Positions 44,199-54,690 are shown, numbered from the stretch's first letter. The stretch: DNA of 64,000 nucleotides from Rutpela maculata (GCA_936432065.2 OW386286.2:16737179-16801178); one strand, 5' to 3'. Notes: generated from the sequence alone by a model not told the origin. Numbers and translations are program-made.

Positions 44199-44541
44199 AC
44201 CTTCTAGAAAATAGCAAAGCTATAGCATTTAGCAGACAGCTGACATCAACACAAGTGACTATATCATTAAAAAATAAGATAAGTAATAGATGTCCCAGTA
44301 TAGATCCTTGGGGCACTCCAGATGCAGCTAGGAATTGATCGGTCCTAAATATAGCAAGCCCGCTGAAATACTTGTAATTTTCGCAAACTGTAAACGAGTA
44401 AACTTGATTTAAAAACAGAAATTGAAAACCAGATAGTGGGCATGAATGTTTTCTTTGGTACGTTTTTTCTCCTAAAATGTACAGTTGCGCACACCCTGTA
44501 GTAGGTACTTCATAAATGTGACTAAAATAGCACAGTAACAA
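44199..44541 (-). pseudogene. LINE reverse transcriptase fragment
   Basis: The last 55 residues read SGVPQGSILGHLLLILFFND and SCLLNAIALLF: RT GVPQGS block and a degenerate YADD block (LLNAI for LLYAD). The catalytic Asp pair is lost. Upstream of it the frame is not RT-like. One more decayed LINE, distinct from that at 342. Confidence 0.75.
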
Positions 44542-45857
44542 TTTTATTAATTTTGACTTGTTTGTCCTCTAACCTATAAATAAGCATTCATTAATTAACT
44601 AATTTACTGTTTTTTTTTTTTTAGTTTTTGGCATGCATTTTACCATGCCGGCTAGTTAAAGTATTGTTGGTCTAAAATAATTTAGTATTGCCTACGCGGT
44701 GAAGTGCAGTTGTGATGATTTTCGGAAAAACATGTCAGCTAATTCCCTTTATTGTTTACTATACTTTTCGGAATTGTTATTATTTAATGCTTATTCATTT
44801 ATCGACTGTGTAAGTTTATAACTCATGCTTAATTGTTAAATTGGCAAAAGTGATGTTTTTAAACAAATGGTGAGTTACAGCTAACAGTTTAATAGGCGTT
44901 TAGTTTCACTTAGCTATTATTACAGTTGTAGATTGCATTTTTTATTAGTTTCTGGTTAATTTTATTGTTTGTGTATTTATGTATGATTTGCATAAATCTA
45001 ATTATAAAAATTAATCATTTTAAATCATTCACTAAATAGGAGTGTAATTAGTAATTATACCTACTGTGTAATTATTTTCGACTTCAAAACACGAGGCAAA
45101 ATGCGCTCAAAGTAGAAAAAAAACAAAAAATCGTAAATTTTAATAATTTTATCGCAACCACCATAAAATAAGTTTAAAAAAATATAAATTGTAGCCTAAA
45201 CTTAGGCATTTACATTGCTCCCAATCATGTTTTGTCTGACGCGAGGCGAAAAATCGAAAAAGTATGAGCAACACATCTTTTTTTACCTAGTTCTTTGAAC
45301 AAATTATTGATAGTAATAATCACAAAATGGTTGTCTATAATTCAAAATAAATTACATGAAATGAATGCCACTCTGAACCCAGAGGCGGATTTATAATTTT
45401 GGCCACTCTAGGTTTCAGAAAATTTGCCGCCCTTTCCTTAAGGCAGCAAACTCAAAAACTTTGACACACGTAATAGTCCAGTAAATGAAGACATTTCGAC
45501 TGGAAAAAATTACGAGAAGGCTGTTTTTTTGTGGAGACCTTCATTGAGGTGCCCTTAGTACATTCTGAGAAGTTCGAGCAATTTGAACCACGAGGTTTTT
45601 GGGGGGGGGGGGGGGGTAAAGGGGAAATTTTCAGTTTTTTGCCATTATCTCGAAAAGTATCACTTTTTGACAAAAATAGTTATGAGCAAAAACATTTATT
45701 ATAAAATTCTACACAAAAAAGGTCATTACACTTTTTTTCGTAGGATCAATCGTTTTTGAGTCAAAGTTACGGAAATATACAACGTCTGTATTTTTTTAAC
45801 AGTAACAAACAGTAGGCCTAATCCACATCTGACACTCAAAACAACCCTTTGCATAAA
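44542..45857. other. No gene; orphan element ends
   Basis: CAGAGGCGGATTTATAATTTTGG at 45381 looks like a single hAT-type end. TAGTCCAGTAAATGAAGAC at 45474 matches the TIR of the TAGTCCA foldbacks, and the next 200 bp resemble their arms in style (TATCTCGAAAAGTATCA), but no right end is found. A run of 17 G lies at about 45600. Confidence 0.45.
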
Positions 45858-46221
45858 TCATTCGTTCTCTTCTAGCAGTTCTAATTCCGTGTCAACTGCT
45901 TCGTCCTCTTCATAAACAGCTTCGTCAATTGGCTGATCAGTTGATGGTATCGTATCTTCAACTATATCTTCATCTATAGCTCCTTGTTACTACCTATATC
46001 TTCTGTCGCGGCGTTCAAACAAGATTACCCACGGCAATGCCCGCATGCTGTAGAACAGCGGAGACCTAGCAGCTGCAGCTACAACTAACGTTACAACCTT
46101 TGGTACAGTTGCAGAATATAGTATTGATCAACTGATCGGGAGCCGGTGACAAGAGGTTTTGAATAGGTTCCAATCTATTGTTGATGATCTTCCATCCCCA
46201 GTCTTCAGGATTTAACTCATT
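45858..46221 (-). pseudogene. Cys-rich protein fragment of a multicopy insect family
   Basis: Minus strand: NPEDWGWKIINNRLEPIQNL, then SPAPDQLINTIFCNCTKGCN and VSCSCSC; after a stop/shift GLRCSTACGHCRG, SCLN; after another shift an acidic end (DEDIVEDTIPSTDQ ... ELELLEENE) with stop at 45858. The pattern W.W....L.P....PAP..L...I.C.C.KGC...C.C followed by C..C..CRG..C.N is one I know from dispersed uncharacterised arthropod proteins. The role is unknown to me; the Cys array suggests metal binding. Two or more lesions. Confidence 0.65.
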
Positions 46222-46840
46222 CTACTGGGAATCGAACCGACGCGCCTCTGGTGGTTGTAAGAAAAAGCAAACGACGCTCGGCGGTTGGCGAGAACGTTGA
46301 ATAATTTTGATGGTAAAATTTAAAATATATAATATTACAGTAGACGAAGGAAGATCTGGAATACAAGTTGGTAAATTTTATCATTTTGGTTTGGGATAAA
46401 TATGTTTTTAAATGCAAAAAATGTGCCGATCACGATGGTAATGTCCAAATTTTTCAAAAATGGGCCCTTGTGAAATATTTTCGAAAAGCTGAAAAATTAT
46501 GTATAATGTTAATTATTTCTTTTCCTTGCAATTTTCTGAAAAAAAAAATGTTGGGCCAGAGGGATGTTAAAATGTGGCGCCGGCGAAAATTTGGAATTTT
46601 TCAAGGTCTTAAATTACAAGTTAGTAAATTTTATTTAAAGTTATATTATGTTCGAAAAGTACGTTTGCTGCTTTTATAGAATTAATTGTTTAATACACAA
46701 GACAAATTATTTCACTGTAAAATTCGTATTCTTCGAGTTTTTTATTCTAATCATAATCTATACACATATAATCTATAGGTAGACTAGATACAAAATATAC
46801 AAACAAAAACAAAACAAAATGTTGGTTTTATTTAAAATAT
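46222..46840. other. No gene seen
   Basis: GGTTCGATTCCCAG on the minus strand (46226-46238) is a perfect B-box word, but no A box is placed correctly. The plus-strand frame at 46368-46679 lacks motifs. Confidence 0.35.
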
Positions 46841-47280
46841 TGTAACGTGTTTCCACCCCTAGGAAACCACCCTTGCAAATTCCGTGGGTTCCAAAAATTA
46901 TAACAAGAGATAACCACTAACACACTTTATTAAATAATTTACTGTATACTTCACAATACTGATTATTAACTTAAATGAACTTTACTGACTAAAAATAATA
47001 ATGTTTATCACTTTGTTTTTTGAAAAATTTGAACATTTGTACTCTTAACCGCACTTGTCAATCAAACTTCAATACTTCTATACTTTCTGAACTACCCGCC
47101 GAGAATGCGGTCTTTTATACCTAAAAATGACAGATCTCGATTTTTCTGTGATGGCGCCACCATTCTCTAGATAATTCCAGATGTCATCACTCTAGAACTA
47201 CTACTGGTAGGTTCTTTCTCGAGTAGGTGCAAATACATCTGAATTGATTGATCACAATATGTTATAAGGAATATAAAATG
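46841..47280 (-). repeat. 3' LTR
   Basis: TGTAACGTGTTTCCACCCCT to GGAATATAAAATG, in common with 48728-49160. Differences include a GTTTTTTGAAAAATTTGAACATTTG segment near 47009 that is missing from the other LTR and a different string near 47233-47252. Confidence 0.85.
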
Positions 47281-48285
47281 TTATACCATCTAAAAAGGCC
47301 CCTACGGCTAATTGTTCCTGAAATTCTCTAGGTGCACTCGCATACGCCAGGTGTGCCAGTCTCTCTATGGCAGCCTCGAATTCTTGTAAACTCTCTCCAG
47401 CCTTTTGTGTCCGTGATTTTAGCTGGGCCTGGTATACTTGGGCGAGGTGTTGGTCGCCATATCTCAAGTCCAATTCAGCTTCCAAGACTTTGAAGTCCCT
47501 TTGTTTATCCACTGGGATAGTCTGAAGCAACTCTGAGGCCTGGCCCCTTAATGCCAGAACTAATGCCATGGCCTTTTCCTCATTATCCCAGTTGTTTGCA
47601 CAAGCTGCTGCCTCAAACTGCCTCTTGTACGTCGTCCAGGAACTTTGGCCGTCAAAAGAAGGAGGTTTTAATCGCTGACCTGATGATACCACCTGCTGGC
47701 TTCCTCTATCTCTCAGCTGTCGTTTAAACCGGTCTATTTCTCCTTTGACTTCTTCTTCGAACTTGTTTACTTTTTCTTTAACTTCACTTACTTCTCCTTT
47801 GACTTCGCTTACTATATCTTCAACCTTATTTATCTCTTCTTTGACTTCACCTTTAATTCTTCCTTGGCGGAAATGATTGCGTCCTGCTGTATTTTCATTT
47901 GGTTGCTCAACATTGTCCGTAATTCTTCCTGGTGCCTTTCTTGTTCATCTTTCTCTTCTTGGCGTCTTCTTTCTTGCTCTTCTTTTTCTACTTGACGCCG
48001 CTCTTCTTCCTCTTGACGTCTTCTTTCCTGCTCTTCTTTTTCTTCTTGACGTCGCTTTTCTTGTTCTTCTTTCTCCTCTTGCTGTCGTATCTTCAGGTCT
48101 TCCATAATTTTTTTCAGTGCGGCTTTTTCTTCTTCACGTCGTGTTTCTTGTTCTTTCTCTTCCTGGCGTCTCTTTTCCTGCTCTTCTTTGTCTTCCTGAC
48201 GACGCTGCTCCATCATCCTCGTAAATTCCGCAAATAGGTCCTTTATTTGTTTCTCTGCTGCCATGCTTCTTGTTTCTATGGGCAT
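47265..48285 (-). pseudogene. Gag with long charged coiled coil, one frameshift
   Basis: Starts MPIETRSMAAEKQIKDLFAE at 48285; residues about 30-130 are a Glu/Arg/Lys/Gln heptad-like coiled coil built from a repeated word (QEEKEEQEKRR, 5-6 copies). One shift near 47845, then again helical (EVKEKVNKFEEEVKGEIDRF), then a capsid-type part: LKPPSFDGQSSWTTYKRQFE, AMALVLALRGQASELLQ, LDLRYGDQHLAQVYQAQLKS and ESLQEFEAAIERLAHLAY. That last part is typical of Ty3/Gypsy gag. No zinc knuckle remains: the frame ends in LTR sequence after FLDGI. Confidence 0.85.
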
Positions 48286-48727
48286 AAGATTATGTTAAAA
48301 TAAAATAAATTTAACTGTCACGTCAATATGGGTAATGGAACTTTCCAGAAAAATCTCGAAATAGCACGAATAAGTCTATCCAGAGTCTTTTGTCACTATC
48401 CAGTTCAGAAAATTTAATAATCTTCACTAATGTCCAAATAGAAAAGTCCTAGTAATTTTTCACGCACTAACACAAATGAGTATTTTTCAGTGTCTCTATC
48501 ACTAGTCAGTTTAAAGGATTTAATTATCACACTATTGTCCTAATAAAATGTTCTACAATGTCTCAAAAATGCACTTAACACTATTTTTCTGTCCGAAAAT
48601 AACTCTCGAACAATGTCCAGTAAATTAGTCCTCTGTGTTAGCACTAACCCTCGAGAATACTTCTCGAACACTCCAGCACAACTTCAGAGCTCCTCTTGTC
48701 ATAAAATTCAGCTTTCTGACACCAATT

Positions 48728-49160
48728 TGTAACGTGTTTCCACCCCTAGGAAACCACCCTTGCAAATTTCGTGGGTTCCAAAAATTATAACAAGAGATAA
48801 CCACTAACACACTTTATTAAATAATTTACTGTATACTTCACAATACTGATTATTAACTTAAATGAACTTTACTGACTAAAAATAATAATGTTTATCACTT
48901 TGTTTTCACTTTGTACTCTTAACCTCACTTGTCAAAACTTCAAAACTACTTCAATACTTTCTGAACTACCCGCCGAGAATGCGGTCTTTTACACCTAAAA
49001 ATGACAGATCTCGATTTTTCTGTGATGACGCCACCATTCTCTAGATAATTCCAGATGTCATCACTCTAGAACTACTACTGGTAGGTTCTTTCTCGAGTAG
49101 GTGCAAATACAATTGAAGGGGTTGCAACACATCACAATATGTTATAAGGAATATAAAATG
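48728..49160 (-). repeat. 5' LTR
   Basis: Same limits as the 3' LTR. CACACTTTATTAAATAATTT, CCCGCCGAGAATGCGG and TCTCTAGATAATTCCAGATG are identical in both. The several indels between the LTRs show that time has passed since insertion. Confidence 0.85.
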
Positions 49161-49169
49161 TGAAGCTAT

Positions 49170-50440
49170 TAGTCCAGTCAACGAAAGAACTGTAGAGGAC
49201 ATGGAGTAGGGAAGAATAATTCTCCTATTCAGGAATGTGTTGGGGGTAGTTAGGAGGTAAACATACTAAAAGTCCCCGCCCCTAACCCCGCCACTTCAGG
49301 GGGGGAGAGGGGTGGAAAGGTTCCTTTTTTCGATTCTTCGCTTATAACTCGGAAACGACGCGTCGTACGGAAAAAGATAATCTATGCAAAATTAAATTAA
49401 GTTTCATAGAAGAATGCTTATATTCATTTTCTTCCTTTGTGTTATAGTTTTCGAGGTATTCGCCTGCCAAAATAGATAATTAATAAATTAATTAATTAGA
49501 TATCTGAAATGTTTCCATCAAAACGGTTTACCGTGGTCTGCTAATAAATCACAGTCACAAAACAATCTCTATTTTACCACACTCGACGTATTTACTAACG
49601 TAATATTTTGTCGAAATCTGTACATTTTCTTAAATATACAATGAGACTCGCTTAAAATGAAGACACCCTTATAACTTTTTTATCTTGTTTCCGATTTGAA
49701 TCAAATTTTACTCAAATATAGAACAAACTAGGATCTACTTATGACCAGAAATACATTCGCCTGCTACAAATGCAAAGCCACCTGCGGTACCAAAATATGT
49801 GGAAAAAAATGAAAAATCATATTGGGCATTTTTTTATCGTCTGATGCTTGTTGCGTTGTGATGCCGTTTTCATGTAGTTTGGACCTCAGTAGGTTGATCA
49901 GACTATCTTTATTGTGCTGATTGGAGAGGAATAAATGTTAATTCACTGTGAGAAATAAAAAAATAATAAAAAATGCCTAATATGATTTTTTATTTTTCCC
50001 GCATATTTTGGTACTGCAGGTGGCTTTGCACTTGTAGCAGGCGAATGTTTTTCTGGTCATAAAAAGATCCTAGTTTGTTTTATATTTAAGTAAAATTTTA
50101 TTCAAATCGGAAACAAGGAAGTGAGTCACTGTATATTTAAGAAAATGTATAGTTTTGACAAAATATTATGTTTAATTTTGCATAAATTACTTTTTCCCGT
50201 ACGACGTATAGTTTCCGAGTTATAAGCGAAGAATCGAAAAATAGGAACCTTTCCACCGCCCCAACCCCCTTAAGCGGCGGGGCTGGGTGCGGGGTCTTTT
50301 AGTATGTTTACCTTCTAACTACCCCCAACACATTCCTGAAGAGGAAAATTCTCCCCTACTCCATGTCGTCTACAATCCCCTTTTGGGGACTGTAGATGAT
50401 GATGATGATGAGATTGTAATGATGATTGTAGATGGACTAT
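49170..50440. mobile_element. TAGTCCA foldback element 4 (FB-4), right end unclear
   Basis: Left end TAGTCCAGTCAACGAAAGAAC. The arms (49185-49800 and about 49850-50375) share GACATGGAGTAGGG, AGGAATGTGTTGGGGGTAG, TTAGTATGTTTACC and TTCGCTTATAACTCGG. CAAAAGTCCCC-type and GTAAACATAC words also occur in FB-3, so the two are related beyond the TIR. A GGACTA at 50434-50439 could be the right end, but the flanking triplets (TAT, TAG) do not match. It abuts the LTR element. Confidence 0.75.
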
Positions 50441-51289
50441 AGTTTAGTTCAAAGTTCAATCTAGATTAGACCTGTTATTCTTATCTCCTTTAATTCAACC
50501 CAGGGCGGAATAATATGGTTCATCACAAGATTGTCACATATATCAGTTTCGCTTTTTGTAACCTATAAATCACTCAATCGATCATCTGCCATTCTAGAGC
50601 GTTATTAATTTTAAAACGCTAAACCATCGCTCATTGTAGCAACTGAATTTCGGTGCTCTCGCATCAGTTGCATCTAATCATAAATAATATCAATTAAAAT
50701 GATTTAAAAAAAAGTCATCGTGGACATCGTGTCATTAGGCACTAGGTGTTTATTTTTATCAATTCTTTTAGTTTTTTGCGATTATACTCAATAAAATTTT
50801 TTGGGCTTTTGGCGATTTTCCCAACCCAATAAAAATTGGGGGATGGGGGGGACTAGCATATGTTACTTGGGATACTTTGTGTCAATTTTTTTACTTACTA
50901 AAAAATAAAAATCACCAAATATGATTAGGTATATTCGTTCGGCGACCATGCAAATTATTATATGCGGGTATCAGCGAATTAATACGTTGCAACAACGCAA
51001 TCAGCGGACTGTATTGTTTTTTACATCAACTATCGTACTGAGAATTAAATCTTTCTCATGACTAAAGCTACTATGAAATTTTGTTAAAATTGCATACCAA
51101 GCACTTTCATAATAAAGAGTAATTGATGTGGTGTGAGATACGATACGTTTACCGGATGTATTATAATAGCCCAGCCGTTGAAAAACTTGCAAAATGATTA
51201 ATTTTTAATTTTTTTTTTAATGAGTTAGTGAAAGTGTATAGAATAATATCCCGAAAAGTTTACATTTCCTTTTTATCTAAGTCACTCAC
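50441..51289. other. No gene seen
   Basis: AT-rich; a GATGAT microsatellite at 50394-50410 lies in the edge of FB-4. GGGGGATGGGGGGGACTAGC near 50832 is an isolated G-rich patch. The frame 51001-51192 shows no motif. Confidence 0.35.
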
Positions 51290-51926
51290 AAAGAAACAAT
51301 TTTGTATGTGGAAATAATTGTTTATGGAATTTTAATAATATAATATTTGAAATCCTCTACCCAAGAACCCATAAAACGATACCCCACATCGGTAGCGGGG
51401 TGGGGGTGGCGATAGGGGGTGGTAGTGGGGGTGGACGAAGTAAAAAAAATAATTTTGAGGTTTCTGGTTCTTGTACACACATTAAATCACATTTTTTTTC
51501 ATCCCCTTTAATAATGGGGGTGGGGGGTGGTAATGGGAGTGGCTAATGCCAAAATATTTTTTGAGACCTTAGCTTCTCTTATATAAACTAAATACCAATT
51601 TTATGGACTCTTACCTGCTTGATTTACCTCTTTTCCCCAAATTTACCCCAATTTACCCCCCAACTCTTCGACGGAACAATATGAAAATATAATCTAGTTC
51701 TAGATCACGTTAAAGTACATATGTGTACCAAATTTCAAGTCAATATCTCAAACGGTTCCAGAGTAAACGTGCGCACAAATAAAGGTACAGACAGACCGAC
51801 AGAAATTTTTTTTTCGCTCAAACTTAAAATCTCGACGTTTCGTGACATTCTAAGCCTATTGGAACAATAAAAATTTTTTAAAATGTTTTTGTCGTTACTA
51901 TACTTCCACTGGATGTGGAAGTAAAA
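51290..51926 (-). repeat. Hairpin-ended proto-microsatellite repeat, copy 2 (inverted)
   Basis: The reverse complement follows 12427-13110 in order: ACTTCCACATCCAGTGGAAG hairpin, a very short GTCT array (in contrast to some 60 bp in copy 1), GCACGTTTACTCTGGAACC, TTGAAATTTGGTACACATATG and the C-rich blocks. It stands directly before a Harbinger-type transposase fragment. The final CTGGATGTGGAAGTA of copy 1 is missing. Confidence 0.75.
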
Positions 51927-51934
51927 GGATTTGC

Positions 51935-52320
51935 AATTAAGCTGTTATAGTTGGTTGCACACCAAATGGGTATATTTCTTTCTTATCAAAAACGTATGGC
52001 GAGAGAACAACCGATGCTCAAATAACAAATGAGAGTGGTAAGCTTTTGGAACCTGGAGACATTGTTATGGCCGATAAACAAGCGCGGTCCTACGGGGGGG
52101 AATGGGGGGTAATTACCCCCCCCCCCAGAAGGGACACAAAAGGAAGAAAATATAAAGTTTTTTATAACTTTATTAACTCTATACAACAAAAACGAACAAA
52201 AAATACGAACTTATTAAAAATTACCCCCTCCCCCTCCCCTCCAGAATATCAATCTAGGACCACCCTTGCCGATAAAGGAATAGGGATTAGTAAAATATAT
52301 TTCTGTACAAAATTAATATA
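51935..52320 (+). pseudogene. Harbinger-type (DDE_Tnp_4) transposase fragment, split by a hAT MITE
   Basis: VGCTPNGYISFLSKTYGERT, then TDAQITNESGKLLEPGDIVM and ADK, with the reading continuing after the MITE at 52277 (GIGISKI). This matches the block around the second catalytic Asp of DDE_Tnp_4 proteins (G..SFVSK.YGGRTSD..IT..SG.L.LLEPGD.VMADKGF). Upstream the sequence is displaced by the hairpin repeat at 51290-51926. Only about 60 residues are left. Confidence 0.75.
52079..52268. mobile_element. hAT-type MITE with perfect 8-bp TSD
   Basis: Begins CAAGCGCGGTCCTACG and ends CTAGGACCACCCTTG; CCGATAAA at 52071-52078 and 52269-52276. The duplication splits codons of the Harbinger fragment in a way that removing it restores continuity of the sequence. 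Same TIR type as 24907-25149. G-run and C-run inside. Confidence 0.88.
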
Positions 52321-52760
52321 AATGAGAAATGTTCAAATTTGAAGATTAAAATAATGCATACATGTGTATGTAACGAAATCCATATTATTTATTTTTACTT
52401 ACTTTACTTATAGACCGGGAGCCAGGTGAAAATTTGGTCAATTATTTCTTCTCGAACGATAATTAGTGAGACGCATCAGGCAGTTGTATCATAATGCCTC
52501 GTGAACGTCAGCTGCGGTTCCGTGGGTGGGATGAGCGGCGGTAGCCTCCCACGCACGGAGAAAAAAAAAATATTTTTAGTCATTTCCTCCTGACAAAAAA
52601 TTTGTCAAACTATAGCTAATTCAATATCTTGAAGAAAAAAAAAGTCAGCTGACTATAACATGGTGTATTATACGTCAGCTGGTCACTTGAACATGAAAAA
52701 AAAATTATACATTCAATGATTTCCTCTCAACTAAAAATGTACCTGATAATAGCTTTTATG

Positions 52761-53105
52761 CTACTGTGAATGAATATAAATGTCAGCTGGCTGTACCTCG
52801 GTGGAAAGATCGTCAGCTGATACCTTGAAAGCTGTAACGCAGAAGTTTGGCGGGAGCATAATTAAGTAGGGTTCGTTTCTAAAGAAATATTGATGAACTT
52901 TTCTCCTGATTGCATATCGATCGAAGTCATCCACCATATCAACAATTTTTTTATGGTTTTGATTGGTTTTTGGCACCGAAAATTTATGGTTAGTGGTATA
53001 CTCTCTGACAATTTTGTAAACACTGCGGCCACACACTCCTGTCATATTTGCCACTTTGTTTACAATTTCATCTTTGAGTAATATAGGATTTTCTTGAATC
53101 TCATG
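52761..53105 (-). pseudogene. Tc1/mariner-type transposase N-terminal fragment in the left arm
   Basis: ENPILLKDEIVNKVANMTGV, CGRSVYKIVREYTTNHKFSV, then DDFDRYAIRRKVHQYFFRNEP: the HTH and linker of an insect Tc1/mariner-type protein (usual continuation PTL.K.L). After RNEP the reading passes into palindrome sequence (YLIMLPPNFC), so the fragment was cut there. Same sequence as at 54389-54690 with opposite sense. Confidence 0.75.
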
Positions 53106-53137
53106 AAAGTTGTAACGCAGAAGTTAGGCGGGAGCAT
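52828..53137. repeat. 32-bp direct repeat bracketing the transposase segment of the left arm
   Basis: AAAGYTGTAACGCAGAAGTT followed by WGGCGGGAGCAT occurs at 52828-52859 and 53106-53137, with two differences. The first copy is in the arm, the second starts one base after the arm ends. The right side has no second copy. Confidence 0.8.
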
Positions 53138-53489
53138 CTATCGCCTATTTAAATGCATCAGCTGACGTGTTTTCCCTCGACTTACTGCTACCTGATTTTT
53201 TTTGTTAATTACAGAAGTATATTAACAATCAGATTACAAATTTTTATCCGGGAGGAAATGACGTATCTTAAATTATTCGGCATTACGCTCCGATATGAGT
53301 GTTCCGATTAAATCAATATTCTGTATAGATACTTTAACACTAATAAGTATATAATTGAATAACTGAAGAAATATTTAGATAAGTAAATTAATCAATTTAT
53401 AGTTTATTGTAACTTAGCTGTTCGATAAATAACATTCATTTTAAAGAAGTGATTAAAAATAATAATGTAATTTAATCATTTTCGTTCTC

Positions 53490-53906
53490 GCTTTGGCTTG
53501 TGTCACTCTCATCTCTATCTGATTCACTGTCAGAGTCGCTGTCAGAGCTGTCTGCCATCATGTCTTCATCATCTGTACAAAAATTTTAAAAAAATATTAA
53601 GATGAATATTTAGTGTAACATAATCAAAATGATCAAAAAAATGTTACCTTTTTCGGGCTGAATAGTTATTTCTTCAATCGACTCTGGTAACTGAGTTCCA
53701 GAAAACCAGATGAATTCAAATCTGTTGTCGATTTCTACCCAGCCATAGTCTGAAGGTTCATCAGTAGTTGGGACTTTCAGGTGTGCGTGCGACCAAATTT
53801 GAGCTATGTAACATGCTCTTAAAAATTGCTGATATAGCTCCCATTTGCATGGTGGTAGAGAAGAGCCATCAATACCCTTTTTGGGCAACTTGTGTTTAAC
53901 GGTCAC
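53490..53906 (-). pseudogene. Two-exon gene fragment in the palindrome loop
   Basis: Exon 53643-53906 reads LPKKGIDGSSLPPCKWELYQ, QFLRACYIAQIWSHAHLKVP, then EPSDYGWVEIDNRFEFIWFS. The segment ends CCCGAAAAAG followed by GTAACA; the next acceptor TTTTTGTACAG (about 53573-53583) joins in frame to DDEDMMADSSDSDSDSESD and an acidic tail with stop near 53490. The intron is about 70 bp. The LPP(C/T).....Q...R..YI...W..A.....P.....YGW order is that of the same broad family as 45858-46221, but the Cys-rich part is replaced by an acidic tail. Function unknown. No promoter or upstream exons in the loop, so I call it a captured 3' gene fragment. Confidence 0.6.
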
Positions 53907-54329
53907 TATACTAATTCTTCTTGAACACTCTCTACGACTGACTTCGCATTCTATTGTGATCGCCTACTCGCGTGCTGGATTCTGTAATGCTATTGGTCAA
54001 ATGGCTGATAATCGCGGTTTCGGTACAGGTGGGTACTCAGACGCAGTTGGAAGTACATCGTTGTTGTATCTGTTTACTTTTCATGTCATTGTTTAAATTG
54101 CATCTTTGTAAATACCGTACCTTGTGATATGATTATTGTGTTTTATATATATGCTTTCAGAGTATATTAAATAAGTGTGTTTGCCTCTCGGGCATATACC
54201 AAGACTTTGACTTTGTGTTTTGTTTAAATACTTTTTCGGTGTATCAAATATATCAAGGACACCTAAAAATATCTAGTAGCACGGATACAGCTGATGAGCC
54301 CACAGAAATTTGTTTGTCTCTTAAATAAA

Positions 54330-54690
54330 GGTCGAAAAAGTCTAATTTCGACGTAAAGACCAAGGAAATGATTTTAAGCGTGTATAAGCATGAGATTCAA
54401 GAAAATCCTATATTACTCAAAGATGAAATTGTAAACAAAGTGGCAAATATGACAGGAGTGTGTGGCCGCAGTGTTTACAAAATTGTCAGAGAGTATACCA
54501 CTAACCATAAATTTTCGGTGCCAAAAACCAATCAAAACCATAAAAAAATTGTTGATATGGTGGATGACTTCGATCGATATGCAATCAGGAGAAAAGTTCA
54601 TCAATATTTCTTTAGAAACGAACCCTACTTAATTATGCTCCCGCCAAACTTCTGCGTTACAGCTTTCAAGGTATCAGCTGACGATCTTTC
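54330..54690 (+). pseudogene. Tc1/mariner-type transposase N-terminal fragment in the right arm
   Basis: The frame runs from RSKKSNFDVKTKEMILSVYK in the loop, through the arm boundary at 54389, to RRKVHQYFFRNEP, and then into palindrome sequence. Thus the right side keeps about 20 more residues than the left one. The 97 residues in common are the same in both arms. Confidence 0.75.

Larger units (their letters stand above)
46841..49160 (-). mobile_element. Gag-only LTR retrotransposon (Ty3/Gypsy-like)
   Basis: Direct repeats of about 435 bp flank an internal part of 1.45 kb. On the minus strand the order is 5' LTR (48728-49160), a TTGGTGTCAGAAAGC word directly after it that can be the primer-binding site, a leader, gag, then the 3' LTR (46841-47280). 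No protease, RT or integrase is left: gag runs straight into the 3' LTR, so pol was deleted. The outer limits are uncertain because a foldback starts at 49170 and the shared sequence continues to the deletion point. A non-autonomous derivative. Confidence 0.85.

Noticed and set aside
46226..46238. Perfect B-box word GGTTCGATTCC
   Set aside because: No A box at the proper distance and no tRNA fold; it lies at the edge of a coding relic.
47877..48237. Two plus-strand frames rich in Phe/Leu, membrane-like
   Set aside because: They are the complement of the Glu/Arg/Lys coiled coil of gag; CTTCTT-type complement gives Leu/Phe by default.
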